Source: Pseudomonadota bacterium
GTDB lineage: Bacteria > Desulfobacterota > DSM-4660 > Desulfatiglandales > B25-G16
Assembly (NCBI GenBank): GCA_015223015.1
Contig: JADFWK010000234.1
Location: 1-11,663 of the forward strand
Reading direction: 5' to 3'
DNA length: 11,663 nt
Below, piece by piece: positions 1-7,140 of the stretch. A model generated the notes under the pieces. It did no database searches, had not been told where the DNA came from, and saw only the letters and a list, made by a program, of their open reading frames with translations. Positions within the stretch are counted from its first letter, which is position 1; each line of letters opens with the position of its first letter. A program made the position numbers and the translations under genes.

Positions 1-196
1 AGGGCAGGCCAACATTCCAATTGTGCCTGCCCGCCATCGCTCTCGCTCAGGCGAGGCGGGCGGGAGCGAAGCGAACTAAGTTCGGGTAAAGAAGAGAAAA
101 AAACATCGGTAACAGGGAGATAGATTTTCCCCGAAGGTTAGCTCTGCCGGAGCGCGAAAAACCGGGATATTTCCCTGGAGGGTTCCCAAAATTTGG
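1..196. other. Non-coding 5' edge ahead of the fad promoter
   Basis: No reading frame here looks like a gene, and no upstream gene is seen to end here. The first ~70 bases form a GC-rich palindromic repeat, described separately. From about 70 to 196 the sequence is a mix of A-rich and ordinary stretches, without a clear hairpin-plus-T-run terminator or a recognisable RNA. Together with the promoter, operator and leader at 197-347 it makes up the non-coding region in front of fadN. Confidence 0.6.
2..69. repeat. GC-rich palindromic repeat, copy 1
   Basis: Several competing inverted repeats are packed together. GGGCAGGC (2-9) pairs with GCCTGCCC (25-32). Alternatively, GCCCGCC (29-35) plus TCGC (37-40) pairs with GCGA (51-54) plus GGCGGGC (55-61), with one bulged A and a 10-base loop. 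TCGCTC (37-42) can also pair with GAGCGA (64-69). The 10-mer CCTGCCCGCC (26-35) recurs exactly at 10872-10881 in another hairpin, so this is probably one copy of a small dispersed intergenic repeat family. No T-run follows, so it is not an obvious terminator. Confidence 0.6.
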
Positions 197-225
197 TTGA
201 CTTTAATGGTTCACGATGATAGCTT
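197..225 (+). promoter_or_regulatory. Putative sigma70-type promoter of fadNAE
   Basis: TTGACT at 197-202 (five of six to the TTGACA consensus) is followed, after exactly 17 bases, by TAGCTT at 220-225, which keeps the conserved TA...T of the -10 box. The predicted start of transcription, near 232, falls at the upstream edge of the inverted repeat at 233-256. That is the expected geometry for a repressor blocking this promoter. The -10 match is only moderate, so the assignment rests largely on spacing and on the adjacent operator. Confidence 0.45.
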
Positions 226-232
226 GTAAATT

Positions 233-256
233 AAATGAATGACAGTTCATTCATTT
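233..256. promoter_or_regulatory. FadR/TetR-type operator upstream of fadNAE
   Basis: This is a perfect inverted repeat with 10-base arms (AAATGAATGA and TCATTCATTT) around a 4-base centre, CAGT. Its core, TGAATGACAGTTCATTCA (236-253), has arms identical to the consensus I recall for the B. subtilis fatty-acid repressor FadR, TGAATGAMTANTCATTCA; only two central bases differ. FadR is a TetR-family protein released from DNA by long-chain acyl-CoA. The site lies just downstream of the putative -10 box and 91 bases before the fadN start, in front of beta-oxidation genes. The repeat is seen directly; the identity of the regulator is inferred, and no TetR gene is in the window. Confidence 0.75.
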
Positions 257-347
257 TTGACTAGCCTTTCATGTTGACCGGTTTTCTTGGATAGGAAAGG
301 TCGCAAAAGGCGCCGAGGGGTTTGCTCGCAAAAAAGGAGGGTTATCC

Positions 348-2780
348 ATGGACAGGGCTATCAAAAAGTGCGCGGTCATTGGAGCTGGCGTTATGGGGGC
401 AACCATAGCCGCCCAGTTGGCCAATGTAGGTATCGATACAGTTCTTCTCGATATTGTACTCCCTGAACTCACAGACGATGATAAGAAAAAGGGGCTTACC
501 AAGGAGAGCAAAGCGTTCAGAAACAAACTGGCACAGAATGGACTAAATGGGGCACTGAAGTCAAAACCGGCATCTTTTTATATACCACAAGACGCTAAAC
601 TGATCACCATCGGAAATCTGGAAGACAATCTCACATGGCTCAGTGATGCCGAGTGGATCATTGAAGTGGTGGTGGAAAGGCTGGACATCAAAAAGAGCGT
701 TTTTGAAAAGATTGAAACTGTTTTGAAACCTGGAACCATTATTACCTCCAACACCTCCGGCATACCGGCCAGGGCCATGTGTGAAGACCGGACTGAGGCA
801 TTTCGAAGCCATTTTGCGATTACCCATTTTTTTAATCCTCCGCGGTATATGAAACTTCTGGAGATCGTGCCGGGGCCTGATACACTCCCCGAGGTTATCG
901 AGATCTTGTCGGAAACGTGTGAGAACGTACTGGGAAAGGGGATTGTTTACGGAAAGGATACACCGAATTTTGTTGCAAACCGGATCGGCATTTTTGGCCT
1001 GCTTTATAGCATGCAGGCAATGATTGACCTAGGGCTAAGCATTGAAGCTGTAGACGAAATGACTGGTCCTGTAATAGGGCACCCTAAGAGTGCTTCCTTT
1101 AGGACGGCAGACCTGGTTGGCCTCGATACCATCGTGCATGTGGCCAGTAATGTATACGAAGGCGCGCCTGACGATGAAAAACGAGAGATGTTCACACCGC
1201 CTGAGTTCATTCAAAAAATGATCGAAAAGAACATGCTTGGTAGTAAGACCAACCTTGGCTTTTACAAGAAAACCAAGGACAAAGAAGGAAAAAAGGCGAT
1301 CCTGTCCCTGGACTATAAGACGCTTGAGCACACGCCGCAGGAAAAGGTAAAGCTGGCCTCTTTGGAGACAGCTAAGAATATCTCAGGTACTTCCGCAAAG
1401 ATAAAATCGCTGTTTTTTGCTCAAGATGTCGCAGGGCAGTTTACCTTCCGCACCTTGACTGAAATCCTCATCTACTCAGCCAACCGTATTCCCGAAATAG
1501 CTGACAACATTGTAAATGTAGATAATGCCATGAAATGGGGTTTTGCGTGGAAGATGGGCCCCTTTGAAACCTGGGATACCCTCGGGGTGGGCCAGTCGGT
1601 GGCCAAAATGAAAGAGGCCGGCTACCAGATCCCTGTGTGGATCCAGGAGATGCTTGAAAGCGGAAAAGAGTCCTTTTACAAGAGAGAAGCCGGTACGCTT
1701 TACTCCTATGATCTTGCTTCCAAGGATTACAAGGAGGTACCGGTCAAGCCGGGGATCATTCTCTTGCCAACCCTCAAGGATCGGGAAAAAATGGTGGCCG
1801 GAAACAAGGGTGCCAGCCTGATCGACATCGGCGATGGGGTGGCTTGCCTGGAATTCCACAGCAAGATGAATGCCATGGGAGATGATATCATTGCAATGGT
1901 CGTTAAATCCGCCGACATCGTAAGCAAGGATTTCCAAGGGTTGGTGATAGCGAATCATGCTAATAATTTTTCCGCCGGGGCTAACCTCCCTTTGATTTTA
2001 TTTACGGCACAGGAAGAGGAATGGGATGAACTGGAGTGGATGGTCAAGACCTTTCAGGATTCTTTAATGAAGCTCAAATATCTGGATAAACCCGTGGTGG
2101 CTGCACCTGCCGGGATGGCCCTCGGTGGAGGTTGTGAGATCTGTATGGCCTCGGATCGTGTTCGCTTTGCCGCTGAGACCTATATGGGCCTTGTGGAAGC
2201 TGGCGTGGGTTTGGTTCCTGCTGGAGGAGGGACCAAGGAGTTGCTCCTCCGCAACACCGAACACCTCTTCGAGGTCCAGAAGGGTGGGCTTTATCCGAAA
2301 CAGATCGAGTTGATGCCCTTTGTTGCCAGGGCCTTTGAGACCATAGCCATGGCCAAAGTGTCAACGTCTGGGCCTGAGGCAGTCAAGCTCGGATACCTGA
2401 GACCCACTGATAAGATGACCGTGAATCGGGATTACCTGATAGAAGATGCCAAAAAGACGATTCTGGCAATGAACATAGAAGGCTACCAACAGCCTTGTCC
2501 CAGAGATGACATCCGCGTGGCCGGGGAGAATACCTTCGCCATGATCAAGCTTGGTCTGTGGTCCATGCATGAGTCAGGCTACATCACCGAGCACGATGTA
2601 ACTGTTTCCACCAAGGTGGGCTATGTCCTGTGTGGGGGAGATGTACTCGCGGATACCAAGGTGAGTGAGCAATACCTCCTGGATCTGGAGCGAGAGGCCT
2701 TTGTGAGTCTGTCCGGAGATCCCAAGACCCAGGCAAGGATTCAGCACATGCTGAACACCGGTAAACCGCTGAGAAACTAG
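348..2780 (+). CDS. fadN: FadN-type 3-hydroxyacyl-CoA dehydrogenase / enoyl-CoA hydratase
   Basis: This 810-residue bifunctional enzyme catalyses the middle two steps of beta-oxidation: hydration of trans-2-enoyl-CoA and NAD-dependent oxidation of the resulting 3-hydroxyacyl-CoA. The dehydrogenase comes first: a Rossmann motif GAGVMGATIAAQLANVG (12-28), the catalytic pair His160 and Glu172 within HFFNPPRYMKLLE, and the C-terminal dimerisation part around TPNFVANRIG (205-214) and 355-425. The crotonase domain follows (about 490-700), with the oxyanion-hole region NNFSAGANL (539-547) and both hydratase glutamates, Glu597 in GGGCEICMASD and Glu617 in GLVEAGVGLVPAGGGT. Both activities should therefore be intact. 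Dehydrogenase-first order and length match B. subtilis FadN (about 790 residues) rather than E. coli FadB, which has the hydratase first. The start is set by AGGAGG at 335-340, seven bases before ATG. It is the first gene of an operon with fadA and fadE. Confidence 0.95.
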   Translation: MDRAIKKCAVIGAGVMGATIAAQLANVGIDTVLLDIVLPELTDDDKKKGLTKESKAFRNKLAQNGLNGALKSKPASFYIPQDAKLITIGNLEDNLTWLSDAEWIIEVVVERLDIKKSVFEKIETVLKPGTIITSNTSGIPARAMCEDRTEAFRSHFAITHFFNPPRYMKLLEIVPGPDTLPEVIEILSETCENVLGKGIVYGKDTPNFVANRIGIFGLLYSMQAMIDLGLSIEAVDEMTGPVIGHPKSASFRTADLVGLDTIVHVASNVYEGAPDDEKREMFTPPEFIQKMIEKNMLGSKTNLGFYKKTKDKEGKKAILSLDYKTLEHTPQEKVKLASLETAKNISGTSAKIKSLFFAQDVAGQFTFRTLTEILIYSANRIPEIADNIVNVDNAMKWGFAWKMGPFETWDTLGVGQSVAKMKEAGYQIPVWIQEMLESGKESFYKREAGTLYSYDLASKDYKEVPVKPGIILLPTLKDREKMVAGNKGASLIDIGDGVACLEFHSKMNAMGDDIIAMVVKSADIVSKDFQGLVIANHANNFSAGANLPLILFTAQEEEWDELEWMVKTFQDSLMKLKYLDKPVVAAPAGMALGGGCEICMASDRVRFAAETYMGLVEAGVGLVPAGGGTKELLLRNTEHLFEVQKGGLYPKQIELMPFVARAFETIAMAKVSTSGPEAVKLGYLRPTDKMTVNRDYLIEDAKKTILAMNIEGYQQPCPRDDIRVAGENTFAMIKLGLWSMHESGYITEHDVTVSTKVGYVLCGGDVLADTKVSEQYLLDLEREAFVSLSGDPKTQARIQHMLNTGKPLRN

Positions 2781-2903
2781 GGTTTGTTGTCCCTAAAATA
2801 CCTACAACGAAACAAAGTGCCTAATGCAAATACCACCTTGAACTTTCTACAAAAACGAACGCAATGAACCCAATAGGCCCCAGAAACACAAGAAACACCA
2901 GTA

Positions 2904-2911
2904 GGGAGGAG
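2904..2911 (+). promoter_or_regulatory. Ribosome binding site deciding the fadA start
   Basis: GGGAGGAG lies six bases before the ATG at 2918. The frame stays open upstream to an ATG at 2864, but that would add 18 residues with no homology-like character and would place this strong site inside the gene. The start at 2918 is therefore preferred. Confidence 0.85.
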
Positions 2912-2917
2912 AAGATC

Positions 2918-4102
2918 ATGAGAGAAGCCGTGATTGTTGCTGCTTGCAGAACAGCAGCGGGAAAGGCCCCTCGAGGAATACTAAAAGATACACGCCCCGA
3001 ATACATGGGTACCGCAGTACTCACTGATTTGATAAAAAGGGCAGGGAACCTGGATCCCATGCTTATTGATGATGTGATTATCGGATGCACTTTCCCTGAG
3101 GCTACTCAAGGGCTCAATCTCGGACGAGTCCTGGTTATGTCCATGGGGTGGCCCGATCGCATTCCTGGCATGACCGTCAATAGGTTCTGCTCTTCAGGTC
3201 TCCAGGCCATTGCCATCGGTGCCGAAAAAATCATGTGTGGATACGCTGATGTGGTGATCAGCGGTGGCGTGGAGAGTATGAGCCAGATTCCCATGGGCGG
3301 GAGTATGATGTATCCGAATCCGGCACTCGTAGAATTACGACCGGGAGCCTTTACGGGGATGGGGTTGACTGCTGAGAATGTGGCCGAACGGTATGAGATC
3401 AGCCGGGATGACCAGGATGAATTCGGGGCCAGGAGCCAGCAGAAGGCTGAAGCAGCCATCAAGGCAGGTCGCTTCAAGACCCAGATTGTTCCTCTGAAGG
3501 TAAAAAAACAAAAGCAGTTGCCTAACGGACATTTTGAGTATGAAGAGATTATCTTTGACACAGACGAGGGTATGCGGCCTGGCACAACCAAGGAGGGTAT
3601 TTCAAAGATTCCCCCGGCCTTTAGGGCAAATGGAACCGTGACAGCCGGCAATTCTTCACAGACCAGTGATGCAGCTTCAGGGGTTGTGCTGATGTCCAAG
3701 GAAAAGGCCAGAGAACTGGGTTTGAAACCCATGGCTACCTTTCGGTACCATGTGGCAGAGGGATGCCCGCCCGAATACATGGGGCTGGGGCCTTCAGTGG
3801 CGATTCCAAAACTAATGAGGGTCGCCGGTATGACCCTCGATCAGATGGAGTTGATTGAGCTGAACGAGGCCTTTGCAGCCCAGGCTATCTATTGTATTAG
3901 AGAGCTCGGCATCAATGAAGAGATTACCAATGTGAATGGTGGTGCCATTGCACTGGGACACCCTCTGGGTTGCACCGGTGCGAAATTGACCACGCAATTG
4001 ATCTATGAAATGCAAGAGAGGCGGGTCCGATGGGGGTTAGTCTCCATGTGTATCGGGTTTGGCATGGGGGCCGCTGCGATCTTTGAGATAGAGGACTATT
4101 AA
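2918..4102 (+). CDS. fadA: Acetyl-CoA acyltransferase (thiolase, FadA)
   Basis: This thiolase of 394 residues, a normal length for the family, cleaves 3-ketoacyl-CoA with free CoA to give acetyl-CoA and a chain two carbons shorter. The nucleophilic cysteine is Cys91 in NRFCSSGLQ. The NEAFA motif is at 316-320, the active-site histidine is His348 in [15 protein letters not shown], and the second cysteine, which acts as acid/base, is Cys378 in CIGFGMG. It follows fadN after 137 bases and precedes fadE by 20 bases, in the order expected for a FadNAE operon. That context argues for a degradative 3-ketoacyl-CoA thiolase rather than a biosynthetic acetoacetyl-CoA thiolase, although sequence alone does not settle chain-length preference. 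The chosen start gives [13 protein letters not shown], the usual thiolase N-terminus. Confidence 0.95.
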   Translation: MREAVIVAACRTAAGKAPRGILKDTRPEYMGTAVLTDLIKRAGNLDPMLIDDVIIGCTFPEATQGLNLGRVLVMSMGWPDRIPGMTVNRFCSSGLQAIAIGAEKIMCGYADVVISGGVESMSQIPMGGSMMYPNPALVELRPGAFTGMGLTAENVAERYEISRDDQDEFGARSQQKAEAAIKAGRFKTQIVPLKVKKQKQLPNGHFEYEEIIFDTDEGMRPGTTKEGISKIPPAFRANGTVTAGNSSQTSDAASGVVLMSKEKARELGLKPMATFRYHVAEGCPPEYMGLGPSVAIPKLMRVAGMTLDQMELIELNEAFAAQAIYCIRELGINEEITNVNGGAIALGHPLGCTGAKLTTQLIYEMQERRVRWGLVSMCIGFGMGAAAIFEIEDY

Positions 4103-4107
4103 CTAAA

Positions 4108-4114
4108 AGAGGAG
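4108..4114 (+). promoter_or_regulatory. Ribosome binding site deciding the fadE start
   Basis: AGAGGAG lies eight bases before ATG at 4123. Two earlier in-frame candidates, GTG at 4114 and ATG at 4117, overlap or nearly touch this site and leave no workable spacing. Translation most likely begins at 4123 with MAKEKLF. Confidence 0.8.
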
Positions 4115-4122
4115 TGATGAAC

Positions 4123-5916
4123 ATGGCCAAGGAAAAACTTTTTAAAGGTGGGGAGTTCTTGATAACCGATGCTCTACCGGAGGAGATATTCACTCCGGAG
4201 GATTTCACCAACGAACATCGTCTCATCGGCAAATCGGCTGAGGAATTCGCCTTGGGTGAGATTGAGCCCCGAAGGGAAGAGCTTGAGGAGCTTAACCCTG
4301 AACTGATAAAGACCATGTTACGAAAGGCAGGGGAACTTGGCTTCCTCTCCGCAGACATTCCAGAGATCTATGGAGGCTCGGAACTCGATCATATTAGCAC
4401 TGTCCTGGTTAGTGAGAGGCTCACCCGGGGAATATCCGGATTCGATATATCCTTTGGAGTGCAAACAGGTATTGGAAGTCTCCCTATCGTGTTTTTCGGA
4501 TCTCCGGATCAGAAGGCAAAATATCTCGAAAAATTGTGCACCGGTGAGATGATCGGTGCCTTTGGGCTGACAGAGCCCGAACACGGTTCCGATGCGCTAA
4601 CTGCAGAAACCACGGCAGTTTTGTCCGATGATGGAAAATATTACATCCTGAATGGACAGAAGCAGTTCATCACTAATGCCGGTTTTGCTGATCTCATCCT
4701 CACCTATGCCCAAGTTGATGGAACGAAGTTTACCGCTTTTATTGTGGAGCGTGGTTGGGATGGTGTTTCAGTGGACGAGGAGGAGAAAAAGATGGGAGTC
4801 CATGGCAGCTCTACTAGATCTATCATATTCCAGGATGTCAAGGTGCCGGTGGAAAATATTTTGGGAGAAATTGGCCGTGGCCATGTCGTGGCCCTCAATA
4901 CTCTAAATATTGGCAGATACAAGCTGGGTCCTGGCACGGTTGGCGGAGCCAAGCTTCTGATTGCCGAAGGCGTCAAATATGCTAAGAGCAGAGTCCAGTT
5001 CGGGAGATCAATTTCCGACTTTGGCCTGATAAAGCATAAGATTGCAGAGATGGTTATTAAGACATATGCTACGGAGAGTATGGTCTATCGCACTGCAGGT
5101 TTGCTTAATTTGGGCTTAGAGGGAATTGATCCTACCAAAGAGGATGCAGGCAAAAAAACTGGCGAGGCCCTCAGAAGATACGCCCTAGAGTGCTCAATAA
5201 ATAAGAATTTCGGTTCGGAGATGCTGGATTATGTTGCAGATGAATGTGTACAGATCATGGGCGGTTATGGGTATATTATGGACAACAAGGTAGAGAGTGC
5301 CTACAGAGATTCAAGGATCAACCGGATCTGGGAAGGAACCAATGAGATTAACCGTTTGCTAATAGTTGACATGCTCATGAGAGGTGCCATGAAGGGGGAG
5401 CTTCCACTCCTTGAGGTAATCAAAAAACTCACCGAAGAGCTTATGAGCTACCGGCCGACCATGGGTGAAGAAGAGGGGATCCTTGAAAAAGAGCAAAAGA
5501 TGGTTGGCAATGCAAAAAAAATGGCTCTCTTGGCTGCTGGTGCGGCAACCCAGAAATATATGGATAAACTTGCAAATGAGCAGGAAGTTGTTGCCCTGAT
5601 AGCCGATATGATTATCGAGATTTTTGCTATGGAGAGTGCTCTTTTGAGAACCTTGAAAAAAATCCAAAAGGATGGTGAAGATAAGTCCAAGATTCACATT
5701 GCCGCCACCCAGGTGTATATCAATGATTCATTTCCGCGGGTGGATTTAATGGCCAGACAGGTTTTTGCTGCCATCAGTGAGGGTGAAGAGCTGAGAACCC
5801 AGCTCATGGGTGTAAAAAAATTCGCACGCTTCACCCCAGTAAACACTACTGTCTTGAGGAGAGCGATTGCCGATAGCATTATTTCTGCTGGCCGCTATGA
5901 CTTGACGAAGACGTAA
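4123..5916 (+). CDS. fadE: Long-chain acyl-CoA dehydrogenase with C-terminal extension (FadE)
   Basis: This FAD enzyme of 597 residues performs the first step of beta-oxidation, acyl-CoA to trans-2-enoyl-CoA, passing electrons to an electron-transfer flavoprotein. The acyl-CoA dehydrogenase core covers about 30-420: the flavin/substrate motif FGLTEPEHGSD (147-157), ITNAGFADL (183-191), the MGGYGY helix region (379-384), and the catalytic base Glu404 in INRIWEGTNEI. A further ~175 residues (about 420-597) form a mostly helical extension, as in the very-long-chain (VLCAD/ACAD9) group and B. subtilis FadE (about 594 residues). Ordinary short- and medium-chain enzymes stop near 380-400. The extra domain suggests long-chain substrates and dimers rather than tetramers; this is family knowledge, not seen here. 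It is the last gene of the operon, 20 bases after fadA. No etfAB genes are in the window, so the electron acceptor is encoded elsewhere. Confidence 0.94.
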   Translation: MAKEKLFKGGEFLITDALPEEIFTPEDFTNEHRLIGKSAEEFALGEIEPRREELEELNPELIKTMLRKAGELGFLSADIPEIYGGSELDHISTVLVSERLTRGISGFDISFGVQTGIGSLPIVFFGSPDQKAKYLEKLCTGEMIGAFGLTEPEHGSDALTAETTAVLSDDGKYYILNGQKQFITNAGFADLILTYAQVDGTKFTAFIVERGWDGVSVDEEEKKMGVHGSSTRSIIFQDVKVPVENILGEIGRGHVVALNTLNIGRYKLGPGTVGGAKLLIAEGVKYAKSRVQFGRSISDFGLIKHKIAEMVIKTYATESMVYRTAGLLNLGLEGIDPTKEDAGKKTGEALRRYALECSINKNFGSEMLDYVADECVQIMGGYGYIMDNKVESAYRDSRINRIWEGTNEINRLLIVDMLMRGAMKGELPLLEVIKKLTEELMSYRPTMGEEEGILEKEQKMVGNAKKMALLAAGAATQKYMDKLANEQEVVALIADMIIEIFAMESALLRTLKKIQKDGEDKSKIHIAATQVYINDSFPRVDLMARQVFAAISEGEELRTQLMGVKKFARFTPVNTTVLRRAIADSIISAGRYDLTKT

Positions 5917-6038
5917 GGGTCTTTTCACTTGCCTTCGCCAGGATGCCCTGTGCGGAAGCGCGGGGAGCTTCACTTATCCGGTCGCAATCCACGGGAGGTA
6001 TACTGAAACGTGCTGAATTAGTGTGTCTTCTAAAGGCA

Positions 6039-6067
6039 TTGACAGTCCTTGCCGATATATGTTAACA
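6039..6067 (+). promoter_or_regulatory. Putative promoter of the acidic-protein gene
   Basis: A perfect TTGACA -35 box (6039-6044) is followed after 17 bases by TTAACA (6062-6067), a weak -10 match. The region downstream to the start codon is very A/T-rich. Predicted transcription begins near 6074, giving a leader of about 38 bases. This suggests the gene is not simply the tail of the fad operon, although no clear terminator separates them (195-base gap). Confidence 0.4.
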
Positions 6068-6099
6068 ATAAAAACATATTATAATAAATGATCGTAAAT

Positions 6100-6105
6100 A
6101 GGGGG
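6100..6105 (+). promoter_or_regulatory. Ribosome binding site deciding the acidic-protein start
   Basis: AGGGGG lies six bases before ATG at 6112. The frame is open from an ATG at 6088, but that start has no ribosome binding site (the upstream bases are all A/T) and would contain this one. MAKDDD at 6112 is preferred. Confidence 0.75.
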
Positions 6106-6111
6106 ATGATC

Positions 6112-6915
6112 ATGGCAAAGGACGATGACATATCAAAAAATGCCGGTGACGCCGAGGATGAAGATCTCCTGGATTTCGACTTCGATGAGGATTTGTTAGG
6201 TGAGGACGAAGAAAAGCAAGAGGCTGAATCTAAGAATGAAGAAGAGATCATAGAGCTTACTGATGTAGTTGCCGAGCAGAAGAAAGCCGAAGCGGTTGAA
6301 GGCGAAATAGAAGGCCTGGAAGAGCTGATACTAGAGGAGGAAGAAGGCGAAGAAGAGCAAGCACCGTTATCCGAGGGGGAAGAGGAGACCGGTTTGGCGG
6401 AAGAGATTGAGTTAACAGAAGTAGTCGATGAGGCAGCTGCGGACGTTGGCCGTGTCCCTGATCATCCATCCGGTAAAGTGGAAGAAATTGGTGAAGACAC
6501 AGTGCTCATGGAAAGGATGGAGGGGGCTCTTGAAGAGGGGCCAGAGGAACCCTTTTTAGATTTGGAAGAAGAGATTAAGCTGGATGAGGGACTGGAGGAA
6601 TTGATTTCCGAAGATGAAGCACAGGGGTTAGAAGACGTATTTGCAGAGGAAACGGGTGAGGGTCCAGGGATAGAGGAACCCGCCGAGGAGATTTTGACCG
6701 GAATGCCTCCCGTTGAGGGGATGGTTGAGTTGAAGGAAGAGCTAGCACAAGAGGGAGCTTTGCCAATCTCAGAAGAGAGGATTGAGGCCTTATTGACAAA
6801 GGTGGTAGGCGATGTTTTAGAAAGGGTGGCCAGAAACGTTATTCCTGAAGTGGCTGAAAAGATTATCAGGGAGGAGATAGATGTCTTGAAAAAGAGTATC
6901 ATGTCTGAGGGTTGA
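6112..6915 (+). CDS. Highly acidic, disordered protein with PopZ-like C-terminal helix domain
   Basis: I do not recognise a named family. The protein has 267 residues, of which 96 are Asp or Glu (36%) and only 19 Lys or Arg. It has no signal peptide, membrane segment or enzyme motif. Residues 1-218 look disordered: acidic runs interrupted by short hydrophobic islands. One island occurs twice, as IIELTDVV (46-53) and EIELTEVV (98-105). The last ~50 residues change character: RIEALLTKVVGDVLERVARN, then VIPEVAEKIIREEIDVLKK, predicted helices with balanced charge. The pattern of helix, proline turn and amphipathic helix ending in REEI resembles, from memory, the C-terminal oligomerisation domain of PopZ (DUF2497), which also follows an acidic disordered segment. 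A cytoplasmic self-assembling scaffold is one inference; a novel Desulfobacterota family is equally possible. The gene stands alone between fadE and valS, each separated by a spacer. Confidence 0.8.
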   Translation: MAKDDDISKNAGDAEDEDLLDFDFDEDLLGEDEEKQEAESKNEEEIIELTDVVAEQKKAEAVEGEIEGLEELILEEEEGEEEQAPLSEGEEETGLAEEIELTEVVDEAAADVGRVPDHPSGKVEEIGEDTVLMERMEGALEEGPEEPFLDLEEEIKLDEGLEELISEDEAQGLEDVFAEETGEGPGIEEPAEEILTGMPPVEGMVELKEELAQEGALPISEERIEALLTKVVGDVLERVARNVIPEVAEKIIREEIDVLKKSIMSEG

Positions 6916-6934
6916 GATACATTATTTTGAAATT

Positions 6935-6990
6935 AATGGGCACAAGGGCACTACATGAAAGAGGTTTTCAAGAATGTCATTGTGCCCATT
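6935..6990 (+). repeat. Two-tier hairpin after the acidic-protein gene
   Basis: AATGGGCACAA (6935-6945) and TTGTGCCCATT (6980-6990) are perfect 11-base complements. Inside the 34-base loop, TGAAA (6956-6960) and TTTCA (6966-6970) form a second small stem. The structure begins 20 bases after the acidic-protein stop codon. No T-run follows, so it is not a standard Rho-independent terminator. A transcript-stabilising 3' end, a Rho-dependent stop or a protein-binding RNA are possibilities. Confidence 0.6.
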
Positions 6991-7043
6991 TACGTGTGGC
7001 TACTTGCAGATATCTTGACGTCAGGGCCATGTCATAGGCCTGC

Positions 7044-7078
7044 CCTCCCCGTCCCGAGACCGGGACGGGATCGGGAGG
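7044..7078. repeat. Strong GC hairpin in the valS upstream spacer
   Basis: CCCGTCCCG (7048-7056) and CGGGACGGG (7061-7069) are perfect 9-base complements around the loop AGAC. The outer bases CCTC (7044-7047) can pair with GAGG (7075-7078) across a bulge. The preceding GGCCTGCCC (7037-7045) is shared with 7156-7164 and, inverted, with 2-10, which links it to the dispersed palindromic repeats. No T-run follows. Confidence 0.65.
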
Positions 7079-7079
7079 C

Positions 7080-7100
7080 GCGAGATTTCTGAAATATCGC
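7080..7100. repeat. 21-base near-perfect palindrome
   Basis: GCGAGATTTC, a single central T, then GAAATATCGC: nine of ten arm positions are complementary. With a one-base centre it suits a dimeric DNA-binding protein better than an RNA hairpin. It directly abuts the GC hairpin at 7044-7078, so it may equally be part of the same repeat unit. Function unknown. Confidence 0.45.
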
Positions 7101-7140
7101 ATGTTCGCAGTGTTATTTTGCAGACATAGCACATATACTC

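Noticed and set aside
2782..2813. Imperfect A/T-rich hairpin (GTTTGTTGT with ACAAC-bulge-AAAC) between fadN and fadA
   Set aside because: Nine weak pairs with a bulge and a 13-base loop, and no T-run. It is insufficient to call a terminator or regulatory element.
3106..3780. 224-codon open frame on the minus strand within fadA
   Set aside because: It is opposite the thiolase active-site region and its Ser/Pro-rich composition is typical of an antisense shadow.
5955..5975. Possible terminator after fadE (GAAGC ... GCTTC)
   Set aside because: A five-base stem without a following T-run. The operon end is therefore not marked by a recognisable intrinsic terminator.
6462..6902. 146-codon minus-strand frame opposite the acidic-protein gene
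   Set aside because: It is Ser-rich only because it is the complement of GAA/GAG-rich codons. The plus-strand frame has the ribosome binding site and a structured C-terminus.
6955..7092. Small 45-codon ORF starting MKEVFKNVIVPIYVWLLADI
   Set aside because: Its first half is mildly hydrophobic, but its second half merely reads through the GC hairpin repeat, giving an Arg/Pro-rich tail. The ribosome binding site is weak and it lies within another inverted repeat. Chance is the simpler explanation.
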